A DNA stretch of 50,891 nucleotides from Lachnospiraceae bacterium (GTDB lineage Bacteria > Bacillota > Clostridia > Lachnospirales > Lachnospiraceae), in NCBI GenBank assembly GCA_021199495.1, contig JAJQHY010000095.1, positions 1 through 50,891 of the forward strand, written 5' to 3'. Each line of letters starts with the position of its first letter. Position 1 is the first letter of the stretch. The notes below the pieces were generated by a model. The model was not told where the DNA came from. It saw only the letters and a list, made by a program, of their open reading frames with translations, and did not search any database. Made by a program: the position numbers and the translations under genes. Below, piece by piece: positions 25,347-32,954 of this stretch.

Positions 25347-26702
25347 CGACCCATTTGCCGTAATCTCCACATATTTATCCGTCACATCCGTCACAATGCC
25401 GCAGATTGATGCATGTACCGGCACACTTAAGCCCTGCGCGGCCTCCGCGACCTTCTGGCCTCTGGTAACCTGATCGCCCTTCTGCACGACGCAGACTGCG
25501 GGTGCTCCGATATGCTGGGAGAAAAGCTCCCGCACACGTTTCACCGGCCGGACATGATCGTCTAATGGCGCAGGCGCGTCATATTTCGTCAGACCAAGGC
25601 GTGCCTCCAGACGATTTTCCGGTACTCTGCGATATTCTCTGGACTCCTGCACCGGCGCAGGTACAATACCCTTCGGCGCCTTGATGCCGGCCTTGCGCAG
25701 ACCATCCTTACAGTCCGCGATCAGTGTCCTGGGAGACAGTCCCTGCGGGCAGGAAAACATCTCGCACAGACCACAGCTGGAACAGAAGAACAGATTTAAA
25801 TACGCGTCCAGATCCCCGTAATCATGGTTGCTGAAGGCTCTCATGAACCGGTGCGGCTCAATCGGATGCCCCAGGTTATGACGGGGACACAAATCCGTGC
25901 AGGTCTCGCACTGACAGCAGGAGGCTGCTGCGCGCTTCATGCCGATGGACGGCGGCATGGTCTCTTTTAAAATAATCTGATGATCCTTCGGCAGCACCAA
26001 AATAGCGTTGGTCGTCCGCGTCACCGGATTCTCAGGACTGCCGATATTGCCCATCATGGGGCCACCCACCAGGTAGACTAAGTCAGGTCCTGTCTCACCG
26101 CCCGCCATTAAAACCACCTCTTTTAGGGGCGTTCCCAACGGCACGCGCACGGTAATGGGGTTTTGCACCTCCCCCACCACGGTGACCACCTTGTCCACCA
26201 CCGGCAGCTGCTTCTCCAGCGCACGGTAAATATTATACACCGTCTCCACGTTGAAAACGATCACACCCGCTTCAATCGGCAGACCTCCGGGAGAAATCAC
26301 CCGACCGGTAGCCTCATAGATCAGGACGATCTCGTCACCCATTGGATAAGCGCCGGGCAAAAGCTTTAAGCGCACCTTCGGATATTCCGGAAGATACGCA
26401 TTCAGCGCCTCGATTGTAGCGGTGTACTCTTCCTTGATCCCGATAATGGCTTCCTCCGCTTCCACTGCGTCCGCGATCATGGCAAACGTCCTGACGATAT
26501 CCTGCGCGTGCTCTTTTAAAAGCTGCCTGTGCAGCTTTAAGAGCGGCTCACACTCCGCGCAGTTCATCAGAATGGTATTGGCTCGTTTATCGATTTTCAT
26601 ATAGGTCGGGAAGCCGGCTCCGCCGGCTCCCACGACTCCGTTTTCTTTTATAATCCCGCTTAACTCTTCTGCTGTCATAGTCATCATACCGCCTGTTTCC
26701 AT
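25332..26702 (-). CDS. pduS: PduS-like Fe-S flavoprotein (RnfC family)
   Basis: A 456-residue electron carrier. The glycine-rich GVVGAGGAGFPTYMK start and GGPMMG segments form the RnfC-like flavin/NADH region. Two ferredoxin motifs follow (CCQCETCTDLCP and CSSCGLCEMFSCP), then a C-terminal barrel-sandwich-like domain. In B12 compartments PduS reduces cobalamin, but no B12 enzyme is encoded here; roles in NADH reoxidation or in supplying electrons to the activase are inferences. The start is uncertain: 26702 and later ATGs all have weak binding sites. The stop lies within hairpin element A. Confidence 0.88.
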   Translation of the reverse strand: METGGMMTMTAEELSGIIKENGVVGAGGAGFPTYMKIDKRANTILMNCAECEPLLKLHRQLLKEHAQDIVRTFAMIADAVEAEEAIIGIKEEYTATIEALNAYLPEYPKVRLKLLPGAYPMGDEIVLIYEATGRVISPGGLPIEAGVIVFNVETVYNIYRALEKQLPVVDKVVTVVGEVQNPITVRVPLGTPLKEVVLMAGGETGPDLVYLVGGPMMGNIGSPENPVTRTTNAILVLPKDHQIILKETMPPSIGMKRAAASCCQCETCTDLCPRHNLGHPIEPHRFMRAFSNHDYGDLDAYLNLFFCSSCGLCEMFSCPQGLSPRTLIADCKDGLRKAGIKAPKGIVPAPVQESREYRRVPENRLEARLGLTKYDAPAPLDDHVRPVKRVRELFSQHIGAPAVCVVQKGDQVTRGQKVAEAAQGLSVPVHASICGIVTDVTDKYVEITANGSWDNK

Positions 26703-26780
26703 TGCCGCTCACCGCCGTTCCTTATGCCGGTGAAATGCCCTTCCCGGCTGGTTGTTCTGTCATCCGTATTCCTGTCAATG

Positions 26781-27047
26781 CTAAACCAACCCGGTCGGGT
26801 CGTCAATAATACCGACAATCGCGGCGTCAATGGGCGCGTCATCCATGCCGCAGCCGATTCTGGCCGCGCTGCCTAAGGCCACCAGCACATATTCACCAAT
26901 GCCCGCGCCGATGTTGTCAATGGCGATCAGATTGCCGCCGTTCCCTCTCATGCTGGGGACGGGTTCAATGATCATGAATTTATTTCCCACCAGATTCTCA
27001 TTTTTGCGGGTGGATACGATACTGCCTGTTACTTTCCCGATCAGCAT
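26781..27047 (-). CDS. Microcompartment vertex protein EutN/CcmL family
   Basis: An 88-residue pentamer protein (BMC-P) that caps shell corners. The pattern MLIGKVTGSIVSTRKNENLVG, then GAGIGEYVLVALGSAAR and a C-terminal DAAIVGIID, is typical (PduN/EutN). I start at ATG 27047, 4 bases after GGAGAG with TATT between, instead of 27059. It lies between pduL and pduS in the operon. One vertex gene is enough to close the shell. Confidence 0.94.
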   Translation of the reverse strand: MLIGKVTGSIVSTRKNENLVGNKFMIIEPVPSMRGNGGNLIAIDNIGAGIGEYVLVALGSAARIGCGMDDAPIDAAIVGIIDDPTGLV

Positions 27048-27064
27048 AATACTCTCCAAAGTTA

Positions 27065-27766
27065 CTACTTGATAATCGTCACGGTATCGCCGGTTTTAAT
27101 CTTGCTGGCGTTCGCCTCATCCGTATCGATATGCATCTCCAGCGTAAAGGTCGGGCTGACGCGGATCTTTACCTGATTAAAGATTGTCCCTCTCTCGTTC
27201 TCCGCCTTCACAGAGACGATGTCGCCGTCATGTACACCGGCCGCCAGCGCATCTGCCGGCGTCATGTGAATGTGGCGCATGGCTACGATGCAGCCCTCCT
27301 CCAGGTACAGCGCACCCTTCGGGCCTACAATGGCGATCGGGGCGCTCCCCGCAATGTTGCCGGACTCCCGGATCGGAGCCTTGATGCCCAGTTTCACAGC
27401 GTCCGTGGCGGAGATTTCCACCTGGGAGGCCTTCCTGACAGGTCCCAGCACTCTGACATTTTCTATTGCTCTAAGCTTGATGCCGACCAGTGTCACGGTC
27501 TCATTGGCCGCGAACTGACCGCCCATCAGATCTTTCTTTTTCGTTAACTGATAGCCCTTCCCGAACAGCACCTCGACGTGCTCCTGGGTCAGATGGACAT
27601 GTCTTGCGGATACGCCGACAGGTACCACGTATCCCTTTTCGTTTGGCTTCTGATTCTCAATCGCGGCCAGCACCGCTTTTGTAATCATCTCGATTTCTCT
27701 TGCTTCCAAAGTCGTCACCTGTTTTTTTGTGCTGCGCTGCGTCATGATCTGACTGCCCACAGACAC
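27065..27766 (-). CDS. pduL: Phosphate propanoyltransferase PduL
   Basis: Converts propionyl-CoA plus phosphate to propionyl phosphate and CoA in the compartment lumen, recycling CoA for PduP. It is a 233-residue PduL with zinc-ligand motifs GVSARHVHLT and AMRHIHMTP and a further EMHID. An N-terminal amphipathic helix (EIEMITKAVLAAI, about 25-37) before the catalytic core is a likely encapsulation peptide. The start is GTG 27766 or ATG 27745; neither has a strong binding site. No propionate kinase is in this window. Confidence 0.94.
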   Translation of the reverse strand: MSVGSQIMTQRSTKKQVTTLEAREIEMITKAVLAAIENQKPNEKGYVVPVGVSARHVHLTQEHVEVLFGKGYQLTKKKDLMGGQFAANETVTLVGIKLRAIENVRVLGPVRKASQVEISATDAVKLGIKAPIRESGNIAGSAPIAIVGPKGALYLEEGCIVAMRHIHMTPADALAAGVHDGDIVSVKAENERGTIFNQVKIRVSPTFTLEMHIDTDEANASKIKTGDTVTIIK

Positions 27767-27819
27767 TCACTTTCACTGATTCTCGTTTTGTCGCTCAAAC
27801 CACTTCACGACCGCTACAC

Positions 27820-27844
27820 ATCAGGGCATATTTCATGCCCTGAT
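27820..27844. repeat. Intercistronic hairpin between BMC-H and pduL
   Basis: A perfect 10-bp stem (ATCAGGGCAT at 27820-27829 and its complement 27835-27844) with a 5-base loop, followed by a second weaker hairpin around 27857-27885. No T run follows, so it looks like an RNA processing or stability element rather than a terminator. Confidence 0.5.
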
Positions 27845-27917
27845 ATGCTTAAAGCCGCCGCGCTCTTTTTACAAAAAGCGCTCCATCCTGTCACATGTTC
27901 CGTATCGTGAAAACCCA

Positions 27918-28199
27918 TTATGCCTTTGCGGACGGCAGAATCATCTCGACATCGTTGTGCGGTCTCGGGATGACGTGGGTAGCGATCAGCTCGCCTAACT
28001 TGCCTGCAGCAGCAGCGCCGCTCTCTACGGAGCTCTTCACCGCGCCTACATCGCCGCGAACCATCACGGTTACCAGTCCGGAACCGATCTTCTCGGTGCC
28101 GATCAGCTTTACGTTAGCGGATTTGCACATTGCGTCCGCTGCCTCGATCGCTGCTACCAGTCCTCTGGTTTCCACCATTCCTAATGCTTCCTGTGCCAT
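27918..28199 (-). CDS. Microcompartment shell protein, BMC-H (PduA/PduJ-like)
   Basis: A 93-residue hexameric shell protein. Typical PduA/J sequence: [20 protein letters not shown], then [21 protein letters not shown] and the HVIPRPH pore-side segment. I start at ATG 28199 after AAAGGAG. It is closely similar to the BMC-H at 28871-29146, so the two probably arose by duplication and tile the shell facets. It is the fourth of four consecutive BMC-H genes. Confidence 0.95.
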   Translation of the reverse strand: MAQEALGMVETRGLVAAIEAADAMCKSANVKLIGTEKIGSGLVTVMVRGDVGAVKSSVESGAAAAGKLGELIATHVIPRPHNDVEMILPSAKA

Positions 28200-28285
28200 T
28201 GTTTGTTTCTCCTTTCTTGTGACAGACGCCAAGCGCCTGTGCTATGCTGTATGATTTTTTTACTGTTTTATTGCCCTCTGGTCGA

Positions 28286-28485
28286 ATGTTACTGTTCACG
28301 GTCCTCCACCTCACATGCGCAAAAGCATCCGCTTCGCGTCTGACGCGGCAAAATACACCGCTCACCTTTTTGCTTATGTGGGTGGAGTTCCTGCTTCACA
28401 GGCTTCATCGTAAAATGCAATCAATATCTTACGTGTACACACGACGATCTTGCTTGCATTTTACGATGGCCGTGAACAGTAACAT
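28286..28485. repeat. 200-base nested inverted-repeat element
   Basis: Outer arms are a perfect 16-base inverted repeat (28286-28301 and 28470-28485). Inside are two arms. One is an imperfect stem of about 22 pairs (28304-28325 with 28366-28387, sharing CTCCACC/GGTGGAG). The other is a perfect 15-base inverted repeat (CATCGTAAAATGCAA at 28406-28420 with 28454-28468), with a small CGTGT/ACACG hairpin in its loop. It starts 4 bases after a BMC-H stop. It may be a miniature inverted-repeat mobile element or a structured operon RNA; there is no ORF. Confidence 0.75.
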
Positions 28486-28489
28486 CTGT

Positions 28490-28837
28490 TTACCAGATCG
28501 GGGGCTCTATTTCACCGGCGGGATTAGCTGCCCGCGCGGTTACTGACTCTAAACTGCGGAACCGACTCGCGCTCAGATACGCCAGGCGCACAATCTCTGA
28601 GTGGGGATTTGCAATCACGCCGTGAGACACCGGTTTTTTGATGCACTTCGCGCATGCGGCCTCCACTGCCTGTGTGACTGCCGACACATCGCCCTGAATA
28701 ATCAGGGTTACAAGCCTTCCGCCCATTTTCCGTTCCCAGGTGATAAACTCCACATCCGCTGTCTTACACATAATATCCAGCGCGTCCATGGCAGCCGCCA
28801 CTCCGGAAACCTCTACCAGGCCATATGAACTGCCCAT
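28490..28837 (-). CDS. Microcompartment shell protein, BMC-H with C-terminal extension
   Basis: A 115-residue BMC-H variant. The core is SSYGLVEVSGVAAAMDALDIM through SHGVIANPHSEIV, followed by about 30 extra residues (AYLSASRFRSLES onward) absent from PduA/J. Cysteines at CAKCIKK lie on the second helix. The pore loop differs from its neighbours, so it probably has a different permeability. GGAGG precedes the ATG. Confidence 0.88.
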   Translation of the reverse strand: MGSSYGLVEVSGVAAAMDALDIMCKTADVEFITWERKMGGRLVTLIIQGDVSAVTQAVEAACAKCIKKPVSHGVIANPHSEIVRLAYLSASRFRSLESVTARAANPAGEIEPPIW

Positions 28838-28870
28838 TTGCTGTCCTCCATTTGAGATGATACACCATCA

Positions 28871-29146
28871 TCATATTTTGGGTAAAATGGACTCCACATC
28901 CTCGTGTGGTCTGGGAATGACATGGGTTGCGAACAGCTCGCCCAGCTGAGCAGCCTTCACAGCGCCTGCCTCCACTGCGGCCTTCACCGCGCCCACATCA
29001 CCGCGAACCATCACGGTCACCAGTCCGGAACCGATCTTCTCCGTGCCGACTAAAGTTACCTCAGCCGCCTTGGTCATGGCATCCGCAGCCTCAATCGCCG
29101 CTGTCAGACCTCTGGTCTCGATCATTCCCAATGCTTCCTTTGTCAT
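28871..29146 (-). CDS. Microcompartment shell protein, BMC-H (PduA/PduJ-like)
   Basis: A 91-residue canonical hexamer shell protein: [42 protein letters not shown] and [13 protein letters not shown]. It is near-identical in pattern to the protein at 27918-28199. GAGGAGG lies 8 bases before the ATG. Likely a main facet protein. Confidence 0.95.
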   Translation of the reverse strand: MTKEALGMIETRGLTAAIEAADAMTKAAEVTLVGTEKIGSGLVTVMVRGDVGAVKAAVEAGAVKAAQLGELFATHVIPRPHEDVESILPKI

Positions 29147-29194
29147 TGTCTTTGTCCTCCTCTTTTTTCAGGGATTAACTTTTTTGTTTTATAT

Positions 29195-29509
29195 CTACTT
29201 TTTATCAAAACCGCTGAGCTTCAGCATCTTACAGGTATCATCCGTCGGGTTCGGGATGATGTAATGCTGCACGACGCCTGTTACGCTTTTCGCCATCTCG
29301 ATTCCCGCTTCCATCGCCGCTTCCACGTCCGAAATGCTGCCGCGGAACTTGATGGTCACCAACAGCGGCACCGGAAGAGCGTCGGCGTTGGCTGGTTTAT
29401 TTTTATCAAAGTTTTCCAGAGTCACGCTGGCTGCCTTGCACCCCGCGTCCGCCGCCATAAAGGCACAGACGAGGCCGTATACTTCCAGAATTCCGACTGC
29501 CTGATTCAC
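29195..29509 (-). CDS. Microcompartment shell protein, BMC-H variant
   Basis: A 104-residue BMC-domain protein with a longer strand connection (ENFDKNKPANADALPVP) than PduA/J. The ends are typical: QAVGILEVYGLVCAFMAADA and VVQHYIIPNPTDD. It starts at GTG 29509 with AGGAGG 8 bases upstream. The insertion lies between the first helix and the next strand, which may alter lattice contacts or the pore. Confidence 0.88.
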   Translation of the reverse strand: MNQAVGILEVYGLVCAFMAADAGCKAASVTLENFDKNKPANADALPVPLLVTIKFRGSISDVEAAMEAGIEMAKSVTGVVQHYIIPNPTDDTCKMLKLSGFDKK

Positions 29510-29562
29510 GTATGTTTCCTCCTGTCACGATCCTATGTTTTCTGCATCCGTGCTCTAAGCCA

Positions 29563-30783
29563 CTACTTGTTGATAATCGCGATCTTCAGGCCCTGCATTG
29601 ACAGATTGGTCTTCAAAGCCTCGTTGATCTGATCCAGCGGGAAGGTATGCGTGATCAGCTCGTCCATGGGCAGGCCGATCTTTTTTGCGCCTTTCAGGAA
29701 TTCAAACGTGGTAGCGTAATCTCTCAGCGTGTAAACCCAGCTGCCCACCGTGGTGATCTCCTTGGAGCAGATGTCGAAGTGAGGATTGATCGTCGCGTCG
29801 CCGCCGTTGACAAAGAAGCCAAGCTCACACAGGCCGCCGCCGTTGCGGATAAACTTGTAAATATTGGAGTGGCCCGCCGGAGAACCGGTGCACTGGAAAG
29901 CAAAGTCTGCCAGATGACCGCCAAACTCATTGGCAACTGCGCCGGACAGCGCCTCAATGCCCTTGTGATCCTTGAAATTCACCGTGCCGGTAGCACCCAT
30001 CTTTTTCGCGAAGTCCAGTCTCTTCTGCTCACCGTCCACAGCTACGATCTGCTGGACACCCATGGTCTTTAAGACCGCGATGCAGATCAGGCCGATGGGG
30101 CCGCAGCCCTGCACCACCACTCTGGAGTTGAAGCGCAGGATGTTGGTGGATTTCGCGCGCTCTACCGCGTGCACCAGCACCGCGCAAGGCTCGATTAAGA
30201 CTCTGGAATACAGATCCAGGTCGCTGACATTAAATACAGTGGAGCCGCCTCTGATGAAAATATAATCGGAGAACCAGCCGTTTAAATGATAATCGTCATC
30301 CGGCAGAAGGCCGTATACATCCGCGCCGCCCACATTCTGCTTATTGAGGTCGTACATGGTAATTTCCGGGTCGTCCTTGAAAATCATGCAGGTGACAACC
30401 TTATCGCCGATGTGCAGGTCTTTGCCGGCGCTGTCCTTTTTCACGTTTTTGCCCATTTTGACGATCTCGCCGGTGCCCTCATGGCCGAGTGCCACAGGGA
30501 TGAGGGAGAAGGGGTCTTTTTTAAATTCATGGGCGTCAGTTCCGCAGACACCGCAGCCCTCGACCTTCACCAGGATATCGTCATCGCCGACGGGCGGGAT
30601 GGGATATTCCTTCACGTCAAAATGCTCTAAAGCTGTCAGAACAGCCACATGAGCGGTCTTCGGAATGGGCTGGCCCGCCGCGCTCGCGGTGGAAGTGGTG
30701 CTCACCGTGCTGCCGCTCTTTCCTTCCATGCTCAGAAGAACCTGTCTGACAATATCTTCTACATTTACATTATTCAGATCCAT
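29563..30783 (-). CDS. Zinc-dependent alcohol dehydrogenase with encapsulation helix
   Basis: A 406-residue medium-chain dehydrogenase. The first 15 residues carry the helix VEDIVRQVLLSM, then a Ser/Thr/Ala linker of about 25 residues leads to the catalytic domain. Catalytic zinc motifs are GCGVCGTDAHEF and GHEGTGEI, and the Rossmann motif is GCGPIGLICIAV. It probably reduces lactaldehyde and/or propionaldehyde with NADH, replacing the iron-type PduQ/FucO. AAAGGA precedes the ATG. It lies between pduP and the shell genes. Confidence 0.9.
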   Translation of the reverse strand: MDLNNVNVEDIVRQVLLSMEGKSGSTVSTTSTASAAGQPIPKTAHVAVLTALEHFDVKEYPIPPVGDDDILVKVEGCGVCGTDAHEFKKDPFSLIPVALGHEGTGEIVKMGKNVKKDSAGKDLHIGDKVVTCMIFKDDPEITMYDLNKQNVGGADVYGLLPDDDYHLNGWFSDYIFIRGGSTVFNVSDLDLYSRVLIEPCAVLVHAVERAKSTNILRFNSRVVVQGCGPIGLICIAVLKTMGVQQIVAVDGEQKRLDFAKKMGATGTVNFKDHKGIEALSGAVANEFGGHLADFAFQCTGSPAGHSNIYKFIRNGGGLCELGFFVNGGDATINPHFDICSKEITTVGSWVYTLRDYATTFEFLKGAKKIGLPMDELITHTFPLDQINEALKTNLSMQGLKIAIINK

Positions 30784-30830
30784 AGGATTGGTCCTTTCTA
30801 TTTTCTATCCAAGTTTCCTGTTCATAGCCG

Positions 30831-30869
30831 CTTCCATCTCACATGCGCAAAAGCATCCAAGGAAGCTAC
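30831..30869. repeat. Post-stop hairpin, second family (after pduP)
   Basis: GCTTCC and GGAAGC pair around a 25-base loop, with TAGC/GCTA pairing that includes the pduP stop codon. The loop region shares the motif ACATGCGCAAAAGCATCC with the arm of the 28286-28485 element (24 of 28 positions or better over 30831-30858 versus 28303-28330). Confidence 0.6.
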
Positions 30870-32251
30870 CTGATACACAGGCTGTCCGTCATCACGCACC
30901 GTCTGCACTTCGTAAAGCTCTTCGCGCTGGTCAGGCCCTCGCCGGTACGGCTGGCGATGGTGAAGGTCGCGTATCCCTCGCCTCCGAAGCCGAGCGCCGC
31001 GTAGGACGGACCATTCTTCACGAGGATGGCGGTGTCAATGGCCTTGGCGTATTTGGTGATGTTGTCCACATTCTTGGAATGGATGTGGGCGGAATGCCTG
31101 TTGCCGTGCTCCAGCCAGACCGCTTTCTCCACCGCATCATCGAAGTCCTTCGCCCGGACAATGCCAAGGATCGGCATCATCAGCTCGGTGGTGATCAGCG
31201 GATGCTCTTTTTCACCCTCGAAAATAATGCAGCGGATGTTGTCCGGCACCTCAACGCCGATCATGGAAAGCAGGACTTTCGCGGATCTGCCCACACACTT
31301 ACGGTTTAAAGCGCCCTTTTCCGTGATCACGGTCTTTGCCAGTTTATCCTGCTCCTCCTTGGAGGCAAGATAGCAACCCTGCTCCGTGAGCATGTAATGC
31401 ATCAGCTCGTCCATGATGGAGGAAACTGCCACAACCTCCTTCTCCGCGATGCAGGGAAGGTTATTGTCAAAGGTACAGCCATTGACAATGTCCTGCGCCG
31501 CCTTGCGGATGTCGGCTGTCTCGTCCACCAGTGCGGGCGGGTTGCCGGCGCCTGCGCCGATGCCCTTTTTGCCGCTGGATAAAACGGTCGTCACCACGCC
31601 GGTGCCGCCGGTCGCGACCAACAGCTGAATGTCCTTATGCTTCATCATATAATTGCTGGTGGCCACAGTGGGTTTCTCCACGGTGCAGGCCACATTGTCC
31701 GGACCGCCGGCCTCGATGGAAGCCTCATTGATCATATTGATCGCAAAAATGGTGGTCTTGACTGCCTGCGGATGCGGGTTGAATACCACAGTGTTGCCGC
31801 CGGCGATCATGCCGATGGAATTACAGATAACTGTCTCACTGGGGTTGGTAGACGGCGTAATCGCGCCGATCACGCCGAACGGACCCATCTCCAGAAGCGT
31901 CAGGCCTCTGTCTCCGGACCAGGCTGTGGTCGTGATATCCTCAGTACCCGGCGTTTTCTCCGCTACCAGAAGATGTTTCAAAATCTTGTCGCCCACGTTG
32001 CCCATGCCGGTTTCCTCCACACCCATGCGGGCGATGGTCTCGGCGTTTTCCTTTGTTTTCTTACGAATGTTGGAAATAATCTTTTCCCTCTGATCCATGG
32101 ACATGTTGCGGACGATTTTCTGCGCCGCCTTCGCGGCCTGAATCGCGTCCTCCATCTCCACAAAGACACCGTGCTTGCCGCTGGGGCTTTCCGCAATCTG
32201 AAGCTTTGCCAGCACTTCCTGTACGATGTCATTTACCATTTGTTCGTTCAT
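30866..32251 (-). CDS. pduP: CoA-dependent propionaldehyde dehydrogenase PduP
   Basis: Oxidises propionaldehyde with NAD+ and CoA to propionyl-CoA. A 461-residue aldehyde dehydrogenase with the catalytic cysteine in NNLPCIAEKEVV. The GATGGTG-type nucleotide segment is VATGGTGVVTTVL, and SGKKGIGAGAGNPPALVDET is typical of the PduP/EutE group. The N-terminal helix MVNDIVQEVLAKL followed by a short linker is the encapsulation peptide. I start at ATG 32251, 8 bases after GGAG, not at 32272. The C-terminus is Cys-rich (TKCRRCVMTDSLC). Confidence 0.95.
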   Translation of the reverse strand: MNEQMVNDIVQEVLAKLQIAESPSGKHGVFVEMEDAIQAAKAAQKIVRNMSMDQREKIISNIRKKTKENAETIARMGVEETGMGNVGDKILKHLLVAEKTPGTEDITTTAWSGDRGLTLLEMGPFGVIGAITPSTNPSETVICNSIGMIAGGNTVVFNPHPQAVKTTIFAINMINEASIEAGGPDNVACTVEKPTVATSNYMMKHKDIQLLVATGGTGVVTTVLSSGKKGIGAGAGNPPALVDETADIRKAAQDIVNGCTFDNNLPCIAEKEVVAVSSIMDELMHYMLTEQGCYLASKEEQDKLAKTVITEKGALNRKCVGRSAKVLLSMIGVEVPDNIRCIIFEGEKEHPLITTELMMPILGIVRAKDFDDAVEKAVWLEHGNRHSAHIHSKNVDNITKYAKAIDTAILVKNGPSYAALGFGGEGYATFTIASRTGEGLTSAKSFTKCRRCVMTDSLCIR

Positions 32252-32328
32252 ATTCAGAACTCCTGTCTGCATGGCTGAACTGCCATGCCATTTTTACTGC
32301 TATTCTGATACTATTCTAACATCCTTCA

Positions 32329-32363
32329 CAGTTGCCTCACCAGCCCATGCGCAAAAGCAACTG
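32329..32363. repeat. Post-stop hairpin, second family (after GlcG-like gene)
   Basis: A perfect 7-bp stem CAGTTGC/GCAACTG (32329-32335 and 32357-32363) encloses a loop with CATGCGCAAAAGCA, the core shared with 30831-30858 and 28303-28330. It begins three bases beyond the stop codon at 32367-32369. No T run follows. Confidence 0.6.
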
Positions 32364-32366
32364 CTT

Positions 32367-32954
32367 TTAACTTCCAAGTGCCATCTGTGCGAATACCTCC
32401 TCCGCGTAATGCGCCAGGTAAGTATCCTGCTCGGCCGTTCCTCCGCTGACTCCGAAGGCACCGATAATGGCATCCTGCACTTTCAGGGGCACGCCGCCGC
32501 CGAAAATTACGATTTTGCCACCATTGGTATACTGGATTCCATAAAGCGGCTGTCCCGGCTGGCTTAATTTGCCGAGTGCCTCCGTCGACATCTGAAAAGC
32601 AATGGCGGTGTAGGTCTTATTGAGGGCTACATCGTAGCTGCCCATAAACGCGCCGTCCATACAGCGCACCGCCACCGGATTGCCATGGGCGTCCGCCACC
32701 GCGGTAACCACCTTCATCCCCATATCCTTCGCCTTTGCTTCCACCTTTTTCATCAGAAGCTCTGCGCTCTCCAGAGTAATGTTTGATGTGCGGTAGGTCA
32801 GGCCGTTCCCCGCCGCCCTGCCAATGCCGTTCTGTGCCAGAACGGAGCGGACAACCTCGGAAATCACCTGCTCATTGCGGCCTGCACTGCTTTCATTTCC
32901 GGCAAACGAGCCACTGACCGGGCGTGCGGGCACACCCTTCTCGCCTGCGCTCAT
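32367..32954 (-). CDS. GlcG/HbpS-like (PduO C-terminal-like) protein with encapsulation helix
   Basis: A 195-residue protein whose last ~140 residues form a GlcG/HbpS-type domain (LTLESAELLMKKVEAKAKDMG-like start, VTAVADAHGNPVAVRCMDGA, GGVPLK, GAFGVSGGTAEQD), known in some relatives to bind haem. The first ~50 residues hold the amphipathic helix ISEVVRSVLAQNG, matching the helices of the enzymes. The start overlaps the aldolase stop (TAATG). It is a likely lumen protein of unknown task, perhaps redox or protection of the radical system. Confidence 0.82.
   Translation of the reverse strand: MSAGEKGVPARPVSGSFAGNESSAGRNEQVISEVVRSVLAQNGIGRAAGNGLTYRTSNITLESAELLMKKVEAKAKDMGMKVVTAVADAHGNPVAVRCMDGAFMGSYDVALNKTYTAIAFQMSTEALGKLSQPGQPLYGIQYTNGGKIVIFGGGVPLKVQDAIIGAFGVSGGTAEQDTYLAHYAEEVFAQMALGS

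Noticed and set aside
25332-26702. Calling PduS a cobalamin reductase
   Set aside because: The compartment uses a glycyl radical dehydratase and no B12 enzyme is encoded nearby, so only the fold-level role is stated.
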